This document shows, piece by piece, positions 13,578-23,840 of a DNA stretch of 35,794 nucleotides (positions are counted from its first letter, which is position 1; the number at the start of each line of letters is the position of its first letter). The translations under genes and the position numbers were made by a program. Origin of the DNA: Gemmatimonadaceae bacterium (GTDB lineage: Bacteria > Gemmatimonadota > Gemmatimonadetes > Gemmatimonadales > Gemmatimonadaceae); contig JAICOJ010000024.1 in the NCBI GenBank assembly GCA_025930755.1, forward strand, positions 1 through 35,794. The letters are read 5' to 3'. Below the pieces are notes generated by a model, which saw only the letters and a list, made by a program, of their open reading frames with translations, ran no database searches and was not told the origin of the DNA.

Positions 13578-16053
13578 CGGCCGCCCGCTCGAGCGCGAGC
13601 TGCATTCGGCGAATGCGATCGGCGAGCGTCTCCGAGGACACACGGTCACGCGCGCGATCGATCAGAAGCGGGAACGCCAGCGGTGGTGTGCGGCGCGGTG
13701 TCGTGATCACGGCGCGAGCGCTGGCAAGCCGCTCCAGCGTGCGCGCGAGCCTGCTGCGCTCGAGCTGGCGTTCGAGGACCTCACGTCGCGCCTGTCCCAG
13801 CAGCAGGTTCGACGGGTCGTGCCGTTCGAGCACATCGAAGAACAGCCCGCTCGAGGCCTGCAGCTGACGCGCCGTCTTGCCGCTGCGGGGGAAGCCGGGG
13901 AAAACGAGTCCCGCAATGCGGGCGATTTCCCGGAATTGGCGCCTCGCCATCTCGCTCGCGTTGAGGGCCGCCGGCAGGTCATCGAACAGATTGCGCGGCG
14001 AGAACAACCCCTGAGCGCGCGCTTCATCGAGTGGTGCAGCATCGGCGGACAGGAGCTCGAGTCCGTAATCGTTCGCCGCGAGCGTGAAGGAGATGGGAGT
14101 GAAGCGCGACAATCGATACGCGAACAGCGCGGCGAGTCCTTCATGAACCAGCCGGCCCTCGAACGGGAACACGAAGACATGGTGGCCCTCCCGCGTGCGC
14201 ACGCGCTCGATGAGCACCTCGTCGAGCGCGGGAATCCGGGACCATCGCGCCTGCACCTCGAGGATCGGACGCAATGCCTCCATCTCGGCGCCGCGAAAGC
14301 AGCCGCGGTGCGCTTCGTCCAGGCGGCGGCGAATCGCCGCGGCGAGCTCGCCCGAGAGCGGCAAGCGGCTCCCCATCCACCGCGGGATGACGCCCTGGCC
14401 ATTCGGCGCACGTCGCACCCACGCGCGCAGGTCGCGCACACGTACGAACTCGAGCGGTTTGCCGGCGAAGGTGAAACGGTCGCCCGGCCGCAGACGCGCG
14501 ATGAACGATTCCTCGACTGATCCCAGGCGCTGTCCACGCAGGTACTGCACGGTGATCTGGGCGTCGCTGACGATCGTGCCGATCGATAGACGATGCCTGC
14601 GTGCGATCTCGCGGCTCGCGACGATCCACCGCCCGTCACGCTGGACGACGCGAGCGTAGTCCTCGTATCCCTGCAACGCATCGCCGCCGCGGGACACGAA
14701 ATCCATCACCCACGCCCACTCGGCATCGGTCAGCTCCGCGTACGCCCGCGTCGTGCGCACTTCGCGAACGAGCGCGTCAGCGTCGAAGCCGCCGCCGAGC
14801 GCGACGGTGACGACGTGCTGGACGAGCAGGTCGAGGGGGCGCTCGACGGCAAGACGCGATTCGATGGCTCCCATTTCGATACCATCACGTGCCGCGGCGA
14901 CATCCAGCAGCTCGAGCACGTTCGTGGGCACGCACGTCACCCGGCTCAACGCCCCGGGGCGGTGGCCGCTTCGGCCAGCCCGCTGCAGCAGCCGCGCGAC
15001 GCCCTTGGGACTGCCGATCTGCAGGACGCGATCGACGGGAGAGAAATCCACACCGAGGTCGAGGCTCGATGTTGCGATCACGCACCGCAGCCGCCCCGTG
15101 CGTAACCCTTCCTCCACCCACTCGCGCGTCTTCCGCTCGAGCGACCCATGATGGAGGGCGATCAGCCCGGCCCAATCGGGTCGTGCCTCGAGAAGCGCGC
15201 GATACCAGATCTCGGTTTGTGAGCGCGTGTTGGTGAAGACGATCGCGCTCTCTCCTTCCTCGATCGCATTCACGACCGCCGGCAGCATCTGCGTTCCGAG
15301 ATGACCGGCCCAGGGGAATCGCTCGATGACTGGTGGAATCAGTGCATCGACGACGACACGCTTGGGCTCGACACCGCGCACCAGGCGGCTGGTGCGAGGC
15401 TCCGTGCCGAGCAACGCGTCGCGGGCGTCCTCGAGGTTGCCGATGGTCGCGGACAAGCCCCAGATCCGGATGTCCGGTCGCAGCTGTCGCAGCCGCGCCA
15501 GCCCCAGCTCCACCTGCACGCCGCGCTTGGTTCCCATGAGCTCGTGCCATTCGTCGACGACGACCACGCGGAGCTCGCGGAACTGTTGCGAGGAATCCTC
15601 TCGCGACAAGAGGATCGACAGGCTCTCCGGCGTCGTGAGCAGCGCCGTCGGCAGACGCCGGCCCTGTCGCGCGCGAACAGCGGCAGACGTGTCGCTCGTG
15701 CGTGTCTCGACCGTCCAGTCGAATCCCAGGTCGCCCAGCGGCTGGATGAGCGCGTCGGCGGTGTCGGCGGCGAGCGCGCGAAGTGGCGTAATCCAGAGAA
15801 CCCGCAGCCCCGATGCCTGACGAGGCTCTCGCATCGCCTCGATGAGGGGTGCCATCCAGACGGCGAGCGTCTTCCCCGTTCCTGTTGCCGCGTGCACGAG
15901 TCCCGATTCCCCAGCGAGGTAGGCGCGCCAGACGTCGCGCTGAAAGGGGAATGGTCTCCACCCGCGCGAGGTGAACCAGCGCTCCGCGCGCTCGATCGCT
16001 TCCCCTGTGGTCGATGCTGCAGGTGGCCGTCGCGCTGTCATTGGGCTGGTCAT
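13570..16053 (-). CDS. DNA-ligase-associated DEXH-box helicase (Lhr-like)
   Basis: This 827-residue superfamily 2 helicase has the layout of ligase-associated Lhr-core proteins. In the N-terminal RecA-like domain I see VHAATGTGKT (Walker A), VLWITPLRALA, LLTTPESLSI, VVVDEWHEL (the DEXH box, here DEWH) and WGLSATIGN. The second RecA domain has SAIVFTNTRSQTEI, CVIATSSLDLGVD and QRAGRSGH (motif VI). The C-terminal half is the winged-helix and Lhr-specific region. The family translocates 3' to 5' on DNA and unwinds nucleic-acid duplexes. The ATG at 16053 overlaps the ligase stop by 4 bases, and the gene overlaps pdeM by 8 bases, so the module is translationally coupled. Confidence 0.93.
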   Translation of the reverse strand: MTSPMTARRPPAASTTGEAIERAERWFTSRGWRPFPFQRDVWRAYLAGESGLVHAATGTGKTLAVWMAPLIEAMREPRQASGLRVLWITPLRALAADTADALIQPLGDLGFDWTVETRTSDTSAAVRARQGRRLPTALLTTPESLSILLSREDSSQQFRELRVVVVDEWHELMGTKRGVQVELGLARLRQLRPDIRIWGLSATIGNLEDARDALLGTEPRTSRLVRGVEPKRVVVDALIPPVIERFPWAGHLGTQMLPAVVNAIEEGESAIVFTNTRSQTEIWYRALLEARPDWAGLIALHHGSLERKTREWVEEGLRTGRLRCVIATSSLDLGVDFSPVDRVLQIGSPKGVARLLQRAGRSGHRPGALSRVTCVPTNVLELLDVAAARDGIEMGAIESRLAVERPLDLLVQHVVTVALGGGFDADALVREVRTTRAYAELTDAEWAWVMDFVSRGGDALQGYEDYARVVQRDGRWIVASREIARRHRLSIGTIVSDAQITVQYLRGQRLGSVEESFIARLRPGDRFTFAGKPLEFVRVRDLRAWVRRAPNGQGVIPRWMGSRLPLSGELAAAIRRRLDEAHRGCFRGAEMEALRPILEVQARWSRIPALDEVLIERVRTREGHHVFVFPFEGRLVHEGLAALFAYRLSRFTPISFTLAANDYGLELLSADAAPLDEARAQGLFSPRNLFDDLPAALNASEMARRQFREIARIAGLVFPGFPRSGKTARQLQASSGLFFDVLERHDPSNLLLGQARREVLERQLERSRLARTLERLASARAVITTPRRTPPLAFPLLIDRARDRVSSETLADRIRRMQLALERAADA

Positions 16054-17642
16054 TGCGCCGCCATGAGCGCGCGCAGCGTCTCGAGCGTATCCGCCGCGTC
16101 GGCGCGCTTGTCGTCGCGCCACCGCGCGATTCTCGGGAAGCGCACCGCGACTCCCGACTTGTGCCGCGGCGATGGCTGGATTCCCTCGAAGTGCAGCTCG
16201 AAGACCTGCTCCGGCTTCACCGACCGCACCGGCCCGAACTTCTCGACGGTATGACGACGGATCCAGCCGTCGAGCTTGCGGATCTCGGCGTCCGTGAGAC
16301 CGGAGTATGCTTTCGCGAATGGAACGAGCTCACCCTCCTGCCACACCGCGAAGGTATAGTCGGTATAGAGCGACGCGCGCCGGCCGTGTCCCGGCTGCGC
16401 GTACACCAGCACCGCGTCCACCGAGTAGGGCGCGATCTTCCATTTCCACCAAAGGCCGCGGCGTCTCCCAACGACGTACGGTGCGTCGAGGCGCTTGAGC
16501 ATCAGACCTTCCGCGCACATCTCGCGCGCGCGCTCGTATGCCCCGCGGATCACCGCCCAGTCCGCCGCGCGAAGGACCGGGGATGGCAGCACCCGCGAGG
16601 CCAGGCCACTTCCACCGACGATTTCCTCGAGGCGAGCGCGGCGCCATGACAGAGGCTGCTCCCGCGCGTCCCGTCCTTCGTGTTCGAGGAGGTCGTATGC
16701 GAGGAGCACGACCGGAACCTCGGCGAGAATCCTGGGGCCAAGCTTCTTGCGACCGATGCGTCGCTGGAGCTGTGCGAACGGAAGCGGACGTCCATCCATC
16801 CAGGGCATGATCTCGCCGTCGATCACCGTCCCATTCCGCAGCAGAGCGGCCGCTGCGCTCAACTCGGGAAATCGGTCGGTCATCAGCTCCTCACCCCGCG
16901 ACCAGATGAAGGAGCGATCGCTGCGCCGAATCACCTGCGCGCGGATGCCGTCCCACTTCCATTCCGCCTGCCACTCCGCGGCATCGCCGAGCGTCTCGAG
17001 CTCGTCCTCGAGCGGGTAGGCAAGAAAGAAGGGATAGGGTTGCGAGATGTGCGCGTCGGCGGTGTCGGGGGCGACGAGCCGCTGATAGGCCTCTGGTCGG
17101 GGCTCCCACGCCCCTGACAGACGATGCGCCACCACTGCCTCCGCTACACCACTCGCGCGCGACAGGGCACGCACGACCAGGCTGCGCGACACGCCCACGC
17201 GAAGCTCGCCGGTAATGAGCTTGTTCAACAGGAAGCGTGGGACGCCATCGATCTCGCGCCATGCGCGCAGGACGATCTCTCGCTGCACCGATTCGGGTTG
17301 CCCGGCGAGAGAGAGCACCGACTCCTCGATCAACTGATGCAGCGGACGGTCGACCGTCTGCACCGCGCGGGGCAAAAGCAGCGCGATCGTTTCCGCGAGA
17401 TCGCCGACCGTGGAGTAACTCTCCTCGAATAGCCAACCCGGGACGTCGGACTCTTCCATCGCCCACGTCGCGACGCGCCGCACCGGCACGAGCCGCTTCG
17501 GCCGAGCACCGCTCAGGAAGTACACGGCCCACGCTGCGTCGGCGGGCGCAGCCGATGCGAAGTAGCGCTCCATCGCCGAGACCTTCTCGCTGGTGCGCGT
17601 GGTCTCGTCCAACTCGGTGAAGAGCTGCGCGAAACGATTCAC
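16050..17642 (-). CDS. ATP-dependent DNA ligase of the Lhr/PdeM cluster
   Basis: The 530-residue protein joins DNA nicks using ATP. Its N-terminal DNA-binding domain is followed by the nucleotidyltransferase core with AEWKWDGIRAQVI, where K229 would carry the AMP. Further motifs are TVIDGEIMPW (motif IV-like, DGE), LMLKRLDAPY and GLWWKWKIAP (motif V, K-x-K type). The OB fold ends in VRFPRIARWRDDKRADAADT, a tail typical of these ligases. The GTG at 17642 gives the usual family length and overlaps the exonuclease stop by 4 bases (GTGA). It follows the exonuclease gene and precedes the helicase gene. Such ligases are accessory to the NAD-dependent LigA used in replication. Confidence 0.94.
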   Translation of the reverse strand: MNRFAQLFTELDETTRTSEKVSAMERYFASAAPADAAWAVYFLSGARPKRLVPVRRVATWAMEESDVPGWLFEESYSTVGDLAETIALLLPRAVQTVDRPLHQLIEESVLSLAGQPESVQREIVLRAWREIDGVPRFLLNKLITGELRVGVSRSLVVRALSRASGVAEAVVAHRLSGAWEPRPEAYQRLVAPDTADAHISQPYPFFLAYPLEDELETLGDAAEWQAEWKWDGIRAQVIRRSDRSFIWSRGEELMTDRFPELSAAAALLRNGTVIDGEIMPWMDGRPLPFAQLQRRIGRKKLGPRILAEVPVVLLAYDLLEHEGRDAREQPLSWRRARLEEIVGGSGLASRVLPSPVLRAADWAVIRGAYERAREMCAEGLMLKRLDAPYVVGRRRGLWWKWKIAPYSVDAVLVYAQPGHGRRASLYTDYTFAVWQEGELVPFAKAYSGLTDAEIRKLDGWIRRHTVEKFGPVRSVKPEQVFELHFEGIQPSPRHKSGVAVRFPRIARWRDDKRADAADTLETLRALMAAQ

Positions 17643-18784
17643 GCGGGCGATTCTCCCTCCGGCAGCTCCACCTCGGAGTCGAGCTCGCCCTCCCACTGAC
17701 TCGCGGCGACATGTGCCTCGACACCCCGCTCGCTGAGCCAACGTACGACGGGCTCGCGATAGCCGTGCGTCACGAGCACTCGCCCGGCACCGGTTGCCGC
17801 GATGGTTCCGAGAAGCGCCGGCCAGTCCACGTGATCGGACAGCGCGAAACCGCGATCGACCGATCGACGACGACGCGCACCACGAATCTGCATCCATCCC
17901 GAGGCGAACGCGGTCGACGATGACCCGAATCGGCGAAGCCACGTCGAGCCCATGGCCGATGGCGGCGCCACAATGAGTGCGCCTCCCCAGTCGTGGCCGC
18001 GCGGGACCGTCGAGGCGTACGTGGTCAACGGAAGCGCGATACCGGTTTCGCGGTAGTCGCGAGTGAGCCGCTCCACCGCGCCATGCGTGTAGATCGGTCC
18101 TTCGCCCCCGTTCACGAACGCGGCAAGCACGCGCTGTGCTTTTCCGAGGGCGTAACCAAAGACGATGGACGCCCGGCCCGCCTCACGATTGGCACGCCAC
18201 CACTCGCGCATCCCGGCGAACACGTCCTGCTGGGGCTGCCATCGATAGACGGGCAGACCGAACGTCGACTCGGTCACGAACGTGTGGCATCGCACGACCT
18301 CGAACGGCGCGCACGTTGGGTCGGGCTCGGTCTTGTAGTCGCCGGAGACGACCCACACTTCTCCGCGATGCTCCACGCGCACCTGCGCCGATCCGAGGAT
18401 GTGACCGGCGGGGTGGAGCGACACGCGGACCCCGTTCAGGTCGACCGGCTTCCCGTAGTCGACGGTCTCGATACGCGCCGCCGGACCGAGCCGCGTTCGC
18501 AGGACATGACGTCCTTCGTGCGAAGCGAGGTAGTATCGCGATCCCCAGCGCGCGTGATCGCCGTGTGCATGCGTGATCACCGCCCGGTGGACGGGCGCCC
18601 AGGGGTCGATGAAGAAGCCGCCGGCTTCGCAATAGAAGCCGCGGTCGGTGGAGCGGAGGAGCAGCGGTGCCTCGGCGTGAGGGGAAGTGTCGTGCTCGAG
18701 CGGCGGCCAACCCGTGGCTCGAAATTTAGCGCCCTGCGCGCGGCACTGGACGATGGCGCCACGGGTCGCTAACCTCGCGCTCAT
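17639..18784 (-). CDS. DNA-ligase-associated exonuclease (metallo-beta-lactamase/beta-CASP)
   Basis: The protein has the metallo-beta-lactamase motif ITHAHGDHARWGSRYY and beta-CASP-type later motifs (HPAGHILGSAQVRVE; WVVSGDYKTEPDPTCAPFE; FALSDHVDWPALL; RVLVTHGYREP). This matches the putative exonuclease of the ligase cluster, related to SNM1/Artemis nucleases. Conserved sequence begins near LLRSTDRGFYCEAGGFFIDP, about 35 residues after the ATG at 18784. That ATG is the only good in-frame start nearby, but the intervening stretch includes an AT-rich patch and looks poorly coding, so the true start is uncertain. It is the first gene of the four-gene module and overlaps the ligase by 4 bases. 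Its start codon overlaps the divergent proline dehydrogenase start. Confidence 0.88.
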   Translation of the reverse strand: MSARLATRGAIVQCRAQGAKFRATGWPPLEHDTSPHAEAPLLLRSTDRGFYCEAGGFFIDPWAPVHRAVITHAHGDHARWGSRYYLASHEGRHVLRTRLGPAARIETVDYGKPVDLNGVRVSLHPAGHILGSAQVRVEHRGEVWVVSGDYKTEPDPTCAPFEVVRCHTFVTESTFGLPVYRWQPQQDVFAGMREWWRANREAGRASIVFGYALGKAQRVLAAFVNGGEGPIYTHGAVERLTRDYRETGIALPLTTYASTVPRGHDWGGALIVAPPSAMGSTWLRRFGSSSTAFASGWMQIRGARRRRSVDRGFALSDHVDWPALLGTIAATGAGRVLVTHGYREPVVRWLSERGVEAHVAASQWEGELDSEVELPEGESPA

Positions 18785-19709
18785 GTCCCTTGCACGCACC
18801 GCGCTGCTGCGCGCCTCTCGCAGCGAGTGGCTGGCCTCCCAGTTCCGGAAGCACGAGTTCACGCGGCGTGCGGTCAAGAGCTTTCTCCCCGGGGAGGAGC
18901 TCGGTGCCGCACTCGACGCGGCCGCTGTCCTCGCCAAGGAGGATCTCGGCTCCGTCATCACGAACCTCGGCGAGCGCGTGAGGACGAGAGGGGAGGCCGC
19001 CGCGGTGCGGGAGCATTATCTCGGCGCACTCGAGGCAATCAAGGCGCGCACGCTTCCGACGCAGCTGTCCGTGAAGCTCACGCACCTCGGGCTCGACGCG
19101 GGGCGCGATGCGTGCGCGTCGGACGTGGCTCGCCTGGCGGCGCACGCGGGGACCCTGGGCTCGTTCGTGTGGATCGACATGGAGGAGTCGCACTACGTCG
19201 ACGCGACGCTCGGCATCTTTCGTGAGATTCGCGCGTCGCACGCGAACGTCGGGCTGTGCCTGCAGGCGTATCTGCATCGGACCCCGATGGACATCGAGAC
19301 GCTGCTGCCGCTTCAACCTTCGATTCGCCTGGTGAAGGGTGCCTATCGAGAGCCCGCCGCGCGTGCGCTGGCGCGGCGTCAGGACATCGACGCCGCCTAT
19401 CTCTCGATGGGGCGCCGCCTCCTCGATCAAGCGGCGCGCGGCCAGGGGGTCCCCGTGTTCGGCACGCATGACACCCGCTTGCTCGAGGCCCTGCGCATGC
19501 ACGCGAATGGGCGACGCCTGCCACCCGGCTCCTACGAGGTGCACATGTTGTACGGCATCGCCACCCAGACGCAGCGCGCGCTCGCCGCCGGAGGCACGAG
19601 GGTACGCACGCTCATCAGCTACGGGACGAACTGGTTCCCGTGGTACATGCGCCGCCTCGCGGAGCGCCCCGCGAACATGTGGTTCGTCGTGCAGAACGTT
19701 TTCCGTTAG
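18783..19709 (+). CDS. Proline dehydrogenase (monofunctional)
   Basis: The 308-residue enzyme oxidises proline to pyrroline-5-carboxylate with FAD. The TIM-barrel signatures of the family are visible: LSVKLTHLGLDAG, FVWIDMEESHYVDAT, VGLCLQAYLHRTPMDIE, IRLVKGAYREPAA and YEVHMLYGIATQTQRALAAG. The last of these lines the active site. The length fits the short, monofunctional type of Gram-positive and deep-branching bacteria rather than PutA. No P5C dehydrogenase gene is adjacent. The gene is followed after 4 bases by an arginase-family gene, then nhaA, all on the plus strand. Arginine breakdown to ornithine or putrescine and proline oxidation both feed glutamate-family metabolism, so a shared nitrogen/carbon catabolic operon is plausible. 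Confidence 0.93.
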   Translation: MSLARTALLRASRSEWLASQFRKHEFTRRAVKSFLPGEELGAALDAAAVLAKEDLGSVITNLGERVRTRGEAAAVREHYLGALEAIKARTLPTQLSVKLTHLGLDAGRDACASDVARLAAHAGTLGSFVWIDMEESHYVDATLGIFREIRASHANVGLCLQAYLHRTPMDIETLLPLQPSIRLVKGAYREPAARALARRQDIDAAYLSMGRRLLDQAARGQGVPVFGTHDTRLLEALRMHANGRRLPPGSYEVHMLYGIATQTQRALAAGGTRVRTLISYGTNWFPWYMRRLAERPANMWFVVQNVFR

Positions 19710-19713
19710 GGCG

Positions 19714-20519
19714 GTGACGCCGACGCTGATTGGTGTTCCGTTCGACGCCGCGTCATCGTTCCTCCCGGGTGCCGCGGCCGCCCCGGCGCTGGTTCGGGAG
19801 GAGCTCGCCTCGGACGCGGGCAATGGTGTGAGCGAATCGCTGATCGATCTTCGCGTGCCGGGCGCTCTCGCCGACGCAGGCGACGTCGACTTTAGCGGAA
19901 ACGGAGACGCAGCCGATCGGATTACCGACGCCGTCGCGGCCGTGATCGCGGGTGGCGGCCGACCGATCTCACTCGGCGGCGATCACTCCATCACGTTCCC
20001 GATCGTGCGAGCCGTACGCGCGCACTGGCCGCGGTTGACGATCCTCCAGTTCGATGCACACCCCGATCTCTATGAGGTATTCCACGGCGACCGCCTGTCA
20101 CACGCGTGTCCTTTCGCCCGCATCATGGAGGGCGCGCTCGCAGACCGGCTCGTGCAGGTCGGCATTCGGGCGATGAATGCCCATCAACGCATGCAGGCCG
20201 ATCGGTTCGGCGTCGAGGTCATCGACATGCGCGCGTGGACGACCGGTGTGCGACCGGGGGTCCGGGGGCCCGTTTACATCTCCGTCGACATCGATGGGCT
20301 GGACCCGGCGTTCGCGCCTGGCGTGTCGCACCGGGAGCCTGGCGGGCTCGGCATTCGCGATGTGCTGGGCGTCATCCAGACGCTCGACGGGCCCGTGGTA
20401 GGCGCCGACATCGTCGAATACAACCCGTCGCGCGACGTGGGACACCTCACGAGCCACGTGTGCGCCAAGCTCGTGCGTGAGCTGGCGAGCCGCATGTGGG
20501 AAACGGAGCAGCGACAAGC

Positions 20520-20523
<4 letters not shown>
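19714..20523 (+). CDS. Arginase/agmatinase-family ureohydrolase
   Basis: The 269-residue enzyme belongs to the ureohydrolase superfamily, which hydrolyses arginine, agmatine or formiminoglutamate using two Mn ions. The metal ligands are all present: GGDHS (88-92, H91), DAHPD (114-118; D114, H116, D118) and VDIDGLDP (D192, D194). PVYISVDIDGLDPAFAPGVS matches the third family signature. FDAASSFLPGAAAAPALVRE matches the N-terminal region of the agmatinase/SpeB-like subgroup, so agmatinase is slightly more likely than arginase, but the substrate cannot be fixed from sequence. The GTG at 19714 is the natural start after proline dehydrogenase. The stop overlaps the nhaA start by 4 bases (ATGA), so the genes are coupled. 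Confidence 0.92.
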
Positions 20524-21887
<1,364 letters not shown>

Positions 21888-21913
21888 GCCACCATCAATC
21901 GAATCGCGCACCC

Positions 21914-22783
21914 TCACTTGATTTTGAGAATCACCCACGCCGGTGTCGGCACGCGGTCCTCGAGCGCGGGATGGAAGCGATAGCGGGCGAGCTCGGCCAC
22001 GAGACGCGTCTTGTCGACCGTCGCCAGGGCGGTGCGCGACATCTCGGCGTGTGCAATGGCGCCGGTCGTGTCGATCAGCACGCGGAGCGTCAGCACCGTG
22101 TCGCCGAGGGCGGCGACGTCGGGCGCGGTGCTCGTGGCGTCGACCGTTAGGCGCGTGCTGTCGCGCACCGGTGATCCGGCGGCCGCCCGCTCGACCGTGG
22201 AGCGAGGCACCCCGGCGGGTGCTCCCGCGCCGCGCAGGATCCAGTCGGGCGAGGGCGCGACGTCCGGCTCCCGCTCGGTAATGGCCACATTCGCGAGTGC
22301 GAGCGGCTCGATGCGCGCGAGCGCGGGCGGGCAGACTTCGCGGCGCGCGAGCGCGAGAGTGGCGGACGGCCCGGTCGAGGCCAGCAACCGTGCGCCCCAT
22401 TCCTCCTCGCTGGTCGGCGCCCGCAATTCCCGCATAACGAGCGCTCCAATGGAATCTGCCGTGCTCGCGGGCATCCGTCGATCGATGACGCGCGCGCGCT
22501 CGGCGCGTCCGGAGGGGTGGAATGTCAGCGCGAGCAGGACGCTTCCCTCCGGGCGGGCCCGAAGCTCGCCGAGGATCGCCGCCGAATCGAGAAGCGCCGA
22601 CACGGGCGGCAACTGGAGGGGCTGGAACGCGTCGACGTAGCAGGCCTGCCCGTCCGGCGGTCGCCACCGCCCGAAGGCCATCGGCACATCGACCGACGCC
22701 GCTGGCGTCGCGTAGACGCACGCGGCCACGCCAAGGACGATCGGCGCCAGACGCGCGAGCCCTACTCCGACGCCGATGCCCAT
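21914..22783 (-). CDS. Exported protein with TonB-C-like ends
   Basis: The 289-residue product begins with a hydrophobic signal or anchor (LARLAPIVLGVAACVYATPA). Its last 65 residues (LGDTVLTLRVLIDTTGAIAH, then a helix, then LARYRFHPALEDRVPTPAWV) follow the TonB C-terminal pattern: strand, helix, then Y-x-F-x-PA with a closing strand. A second, more divergent copy seems to lie at about residues 75-145 (EGSVLLALTFHPSGRAERAR). There is no Pro/Lys-rich spacer of a true TonB, so a role in energising receptors is doubtful. The start at 22783 overlaps the methyltransferase stop by 22 bases on the same strand, which suggests co-transcription. The 3' end converges on nhaA with a 26-base gap. Confidence 0.7.
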   Translation of the reverse strand: MGIGVGVGLARLAPIVLGVAACVYATPAASVDVPMAFGRWRPPDGQACYVDAFQPLQLPPVSALLDSAAILGELRARPEGSVLLALTFHPSGRAERARVIDRRMPASTADSIGALVMRELRAPTSEEEWGARLLASTGPSATLALARREVCPPALARIEPLALANVAITEREPDVAPSPDWILRGAGAPAGVPRSTVERAAAGSPVRDSTRLTVDATSTAPDVAALGDTVLTLRVLIDTTGAIAHAEMSRTALATVDKTRLVAELARYRFHPALEDRVPTPAWVILKIK

Positions 22784-23661
22784 GTGCGGCGACGCTGAAG
22801 ACGCTCCTCCACCCAGCGGCGAGGATGGCCCCATTCACGCGTCAGGAAGTACCGGGGCGGCTCGTAGCACGCCTCTGCGCTCAAGGGCCCCGGAAAATGG
22901 TTTGCCGCGGCGTCGGCGCGGACGAAGAACGCGTTGAGGCCCGTGCGCTCGCAAGCGACCAGCACGTACCCGCGCTCTGCCCCGATGCTCTCGAGCGATT
23001 TGAGGCTCGCTCCAAAGTAGGATGACTCGTCCCACACCGCGTCGGCGTCGTACGGGATTTCCCACTCGTCCGAGGCGGGAATGGCCGCATTGTACTCGAT
23101 GACGAGGACGCGAGGCCGGAAGGCGGATAGCGATCGCCAGACGTGCGACGTATTCCGGTCGACATCGATCGACATGACGTCGATCTCATTGGGCACACGT
23201 GCCGCGCTCAGTAGCTCCGGAGCGTTCTCGCGCGTCACGAAGGAATGCAGGAGCCGCAGCTGTCCGCTCGCCAGCTCGGCCGCGAATTGTGACTGAATGG
23301 AGCGGACGGCGCGTGGATCTGCTTCCAGCCAGACCCCCTTCCATCCCTTCCGTAGCAGATACGCGGTATTCGCTTCGATGCCATGGCCGGCGCCGATTTC
23401 CACGAAGAAGCGATCGGTGGTTCCGATACGGCGAAGGATCTCGCTGATGATTCCGTCCTCGCCGTTCTGCGAGAACACCTGCGCCTCGAAGTGCGCGAGG
23501 TGGCGTGGGTCGGCGTATCGTGGCGTCTGTAACAGCTGCAGCAGGTAAAGCTCCTGCTGCACGCGACGCTGCGCTTCCTGCGCTGCATGTCGCCTTCGCT
23601 CCTCGTGCGACGGCTTGAACAGGCGGCGAAATCCTGGCAGCGAGCGAAGACTCAGTCGCAT
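22762..23661 (-). CDS. FkbM-family-like SAM methyltransferase
   Basis: The 299-residue protein contains a Rossmann methyltransferase motif I, DRFFVEIGAGHGIEANTAYL (about residues 88-107). It also has GWKGVWLEADPRAV (acidic residue at the end of strand 2) and IDVMSIDVDRNTSHVWRSL, which is the FkbM-type D-D region. The N-terminal 60 residues are basic and helical (Arg/Gln-rich), and the C-terminus adds RYFLTREWGHPRRWVEERL. Family members often methylate sugars or glycans in surface-polysaccharide or antibiotic pathways, but no glycosyltransferase is nearby. The ATG at 23661 is chosen from the homology start; longer in-frame starts toward the divergent sigma gene exist. It overlaps the TonB-C-like gene by 22 bases. 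Confidence 0.8.
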   Translation of the reverse strand: MRLSLRSLPGFRRLFKPSHEERRRHAAQEAQRRVQQELYLLQLLQTPRYADPRHLAHFEAQVFSQNGEDGIISEILRRIGTTDRFFVEIGAGHGIEANTAYLLRKGWKGVWLEADPRAVRSIQSQFAAELASGQLRLLHSFVTRENAPELLSAARVPNEIDVMSIDVDRNTSHVWRSLSAFRPRVLVIEYNAAIPASDEWEIPYDADAVWDESSYFGASLKSLESIGAERGYVLVACERTGLNAFFVRADAAANHFPGPLSAEACYEPPRYFLTREWGHPRRWVEERLQRRRTWASASE

Positions 23662-23840
23662 GGTGAGGGCTACGAAACGGAGGGAATGGCGGGTGCGCGC
23701 TAATGTGCGGGCCGCACAGGGGAAGTCAACGGCCCGACCTGTGAGCATTTCGCGAGGAGCGTTGACCGGGTGTGGCATAACGATCATTCTCTCTGCTCGC
23801 TTCCCGCTCTGGCGCACGCGCACCCGCGATCCCTGTTCGC

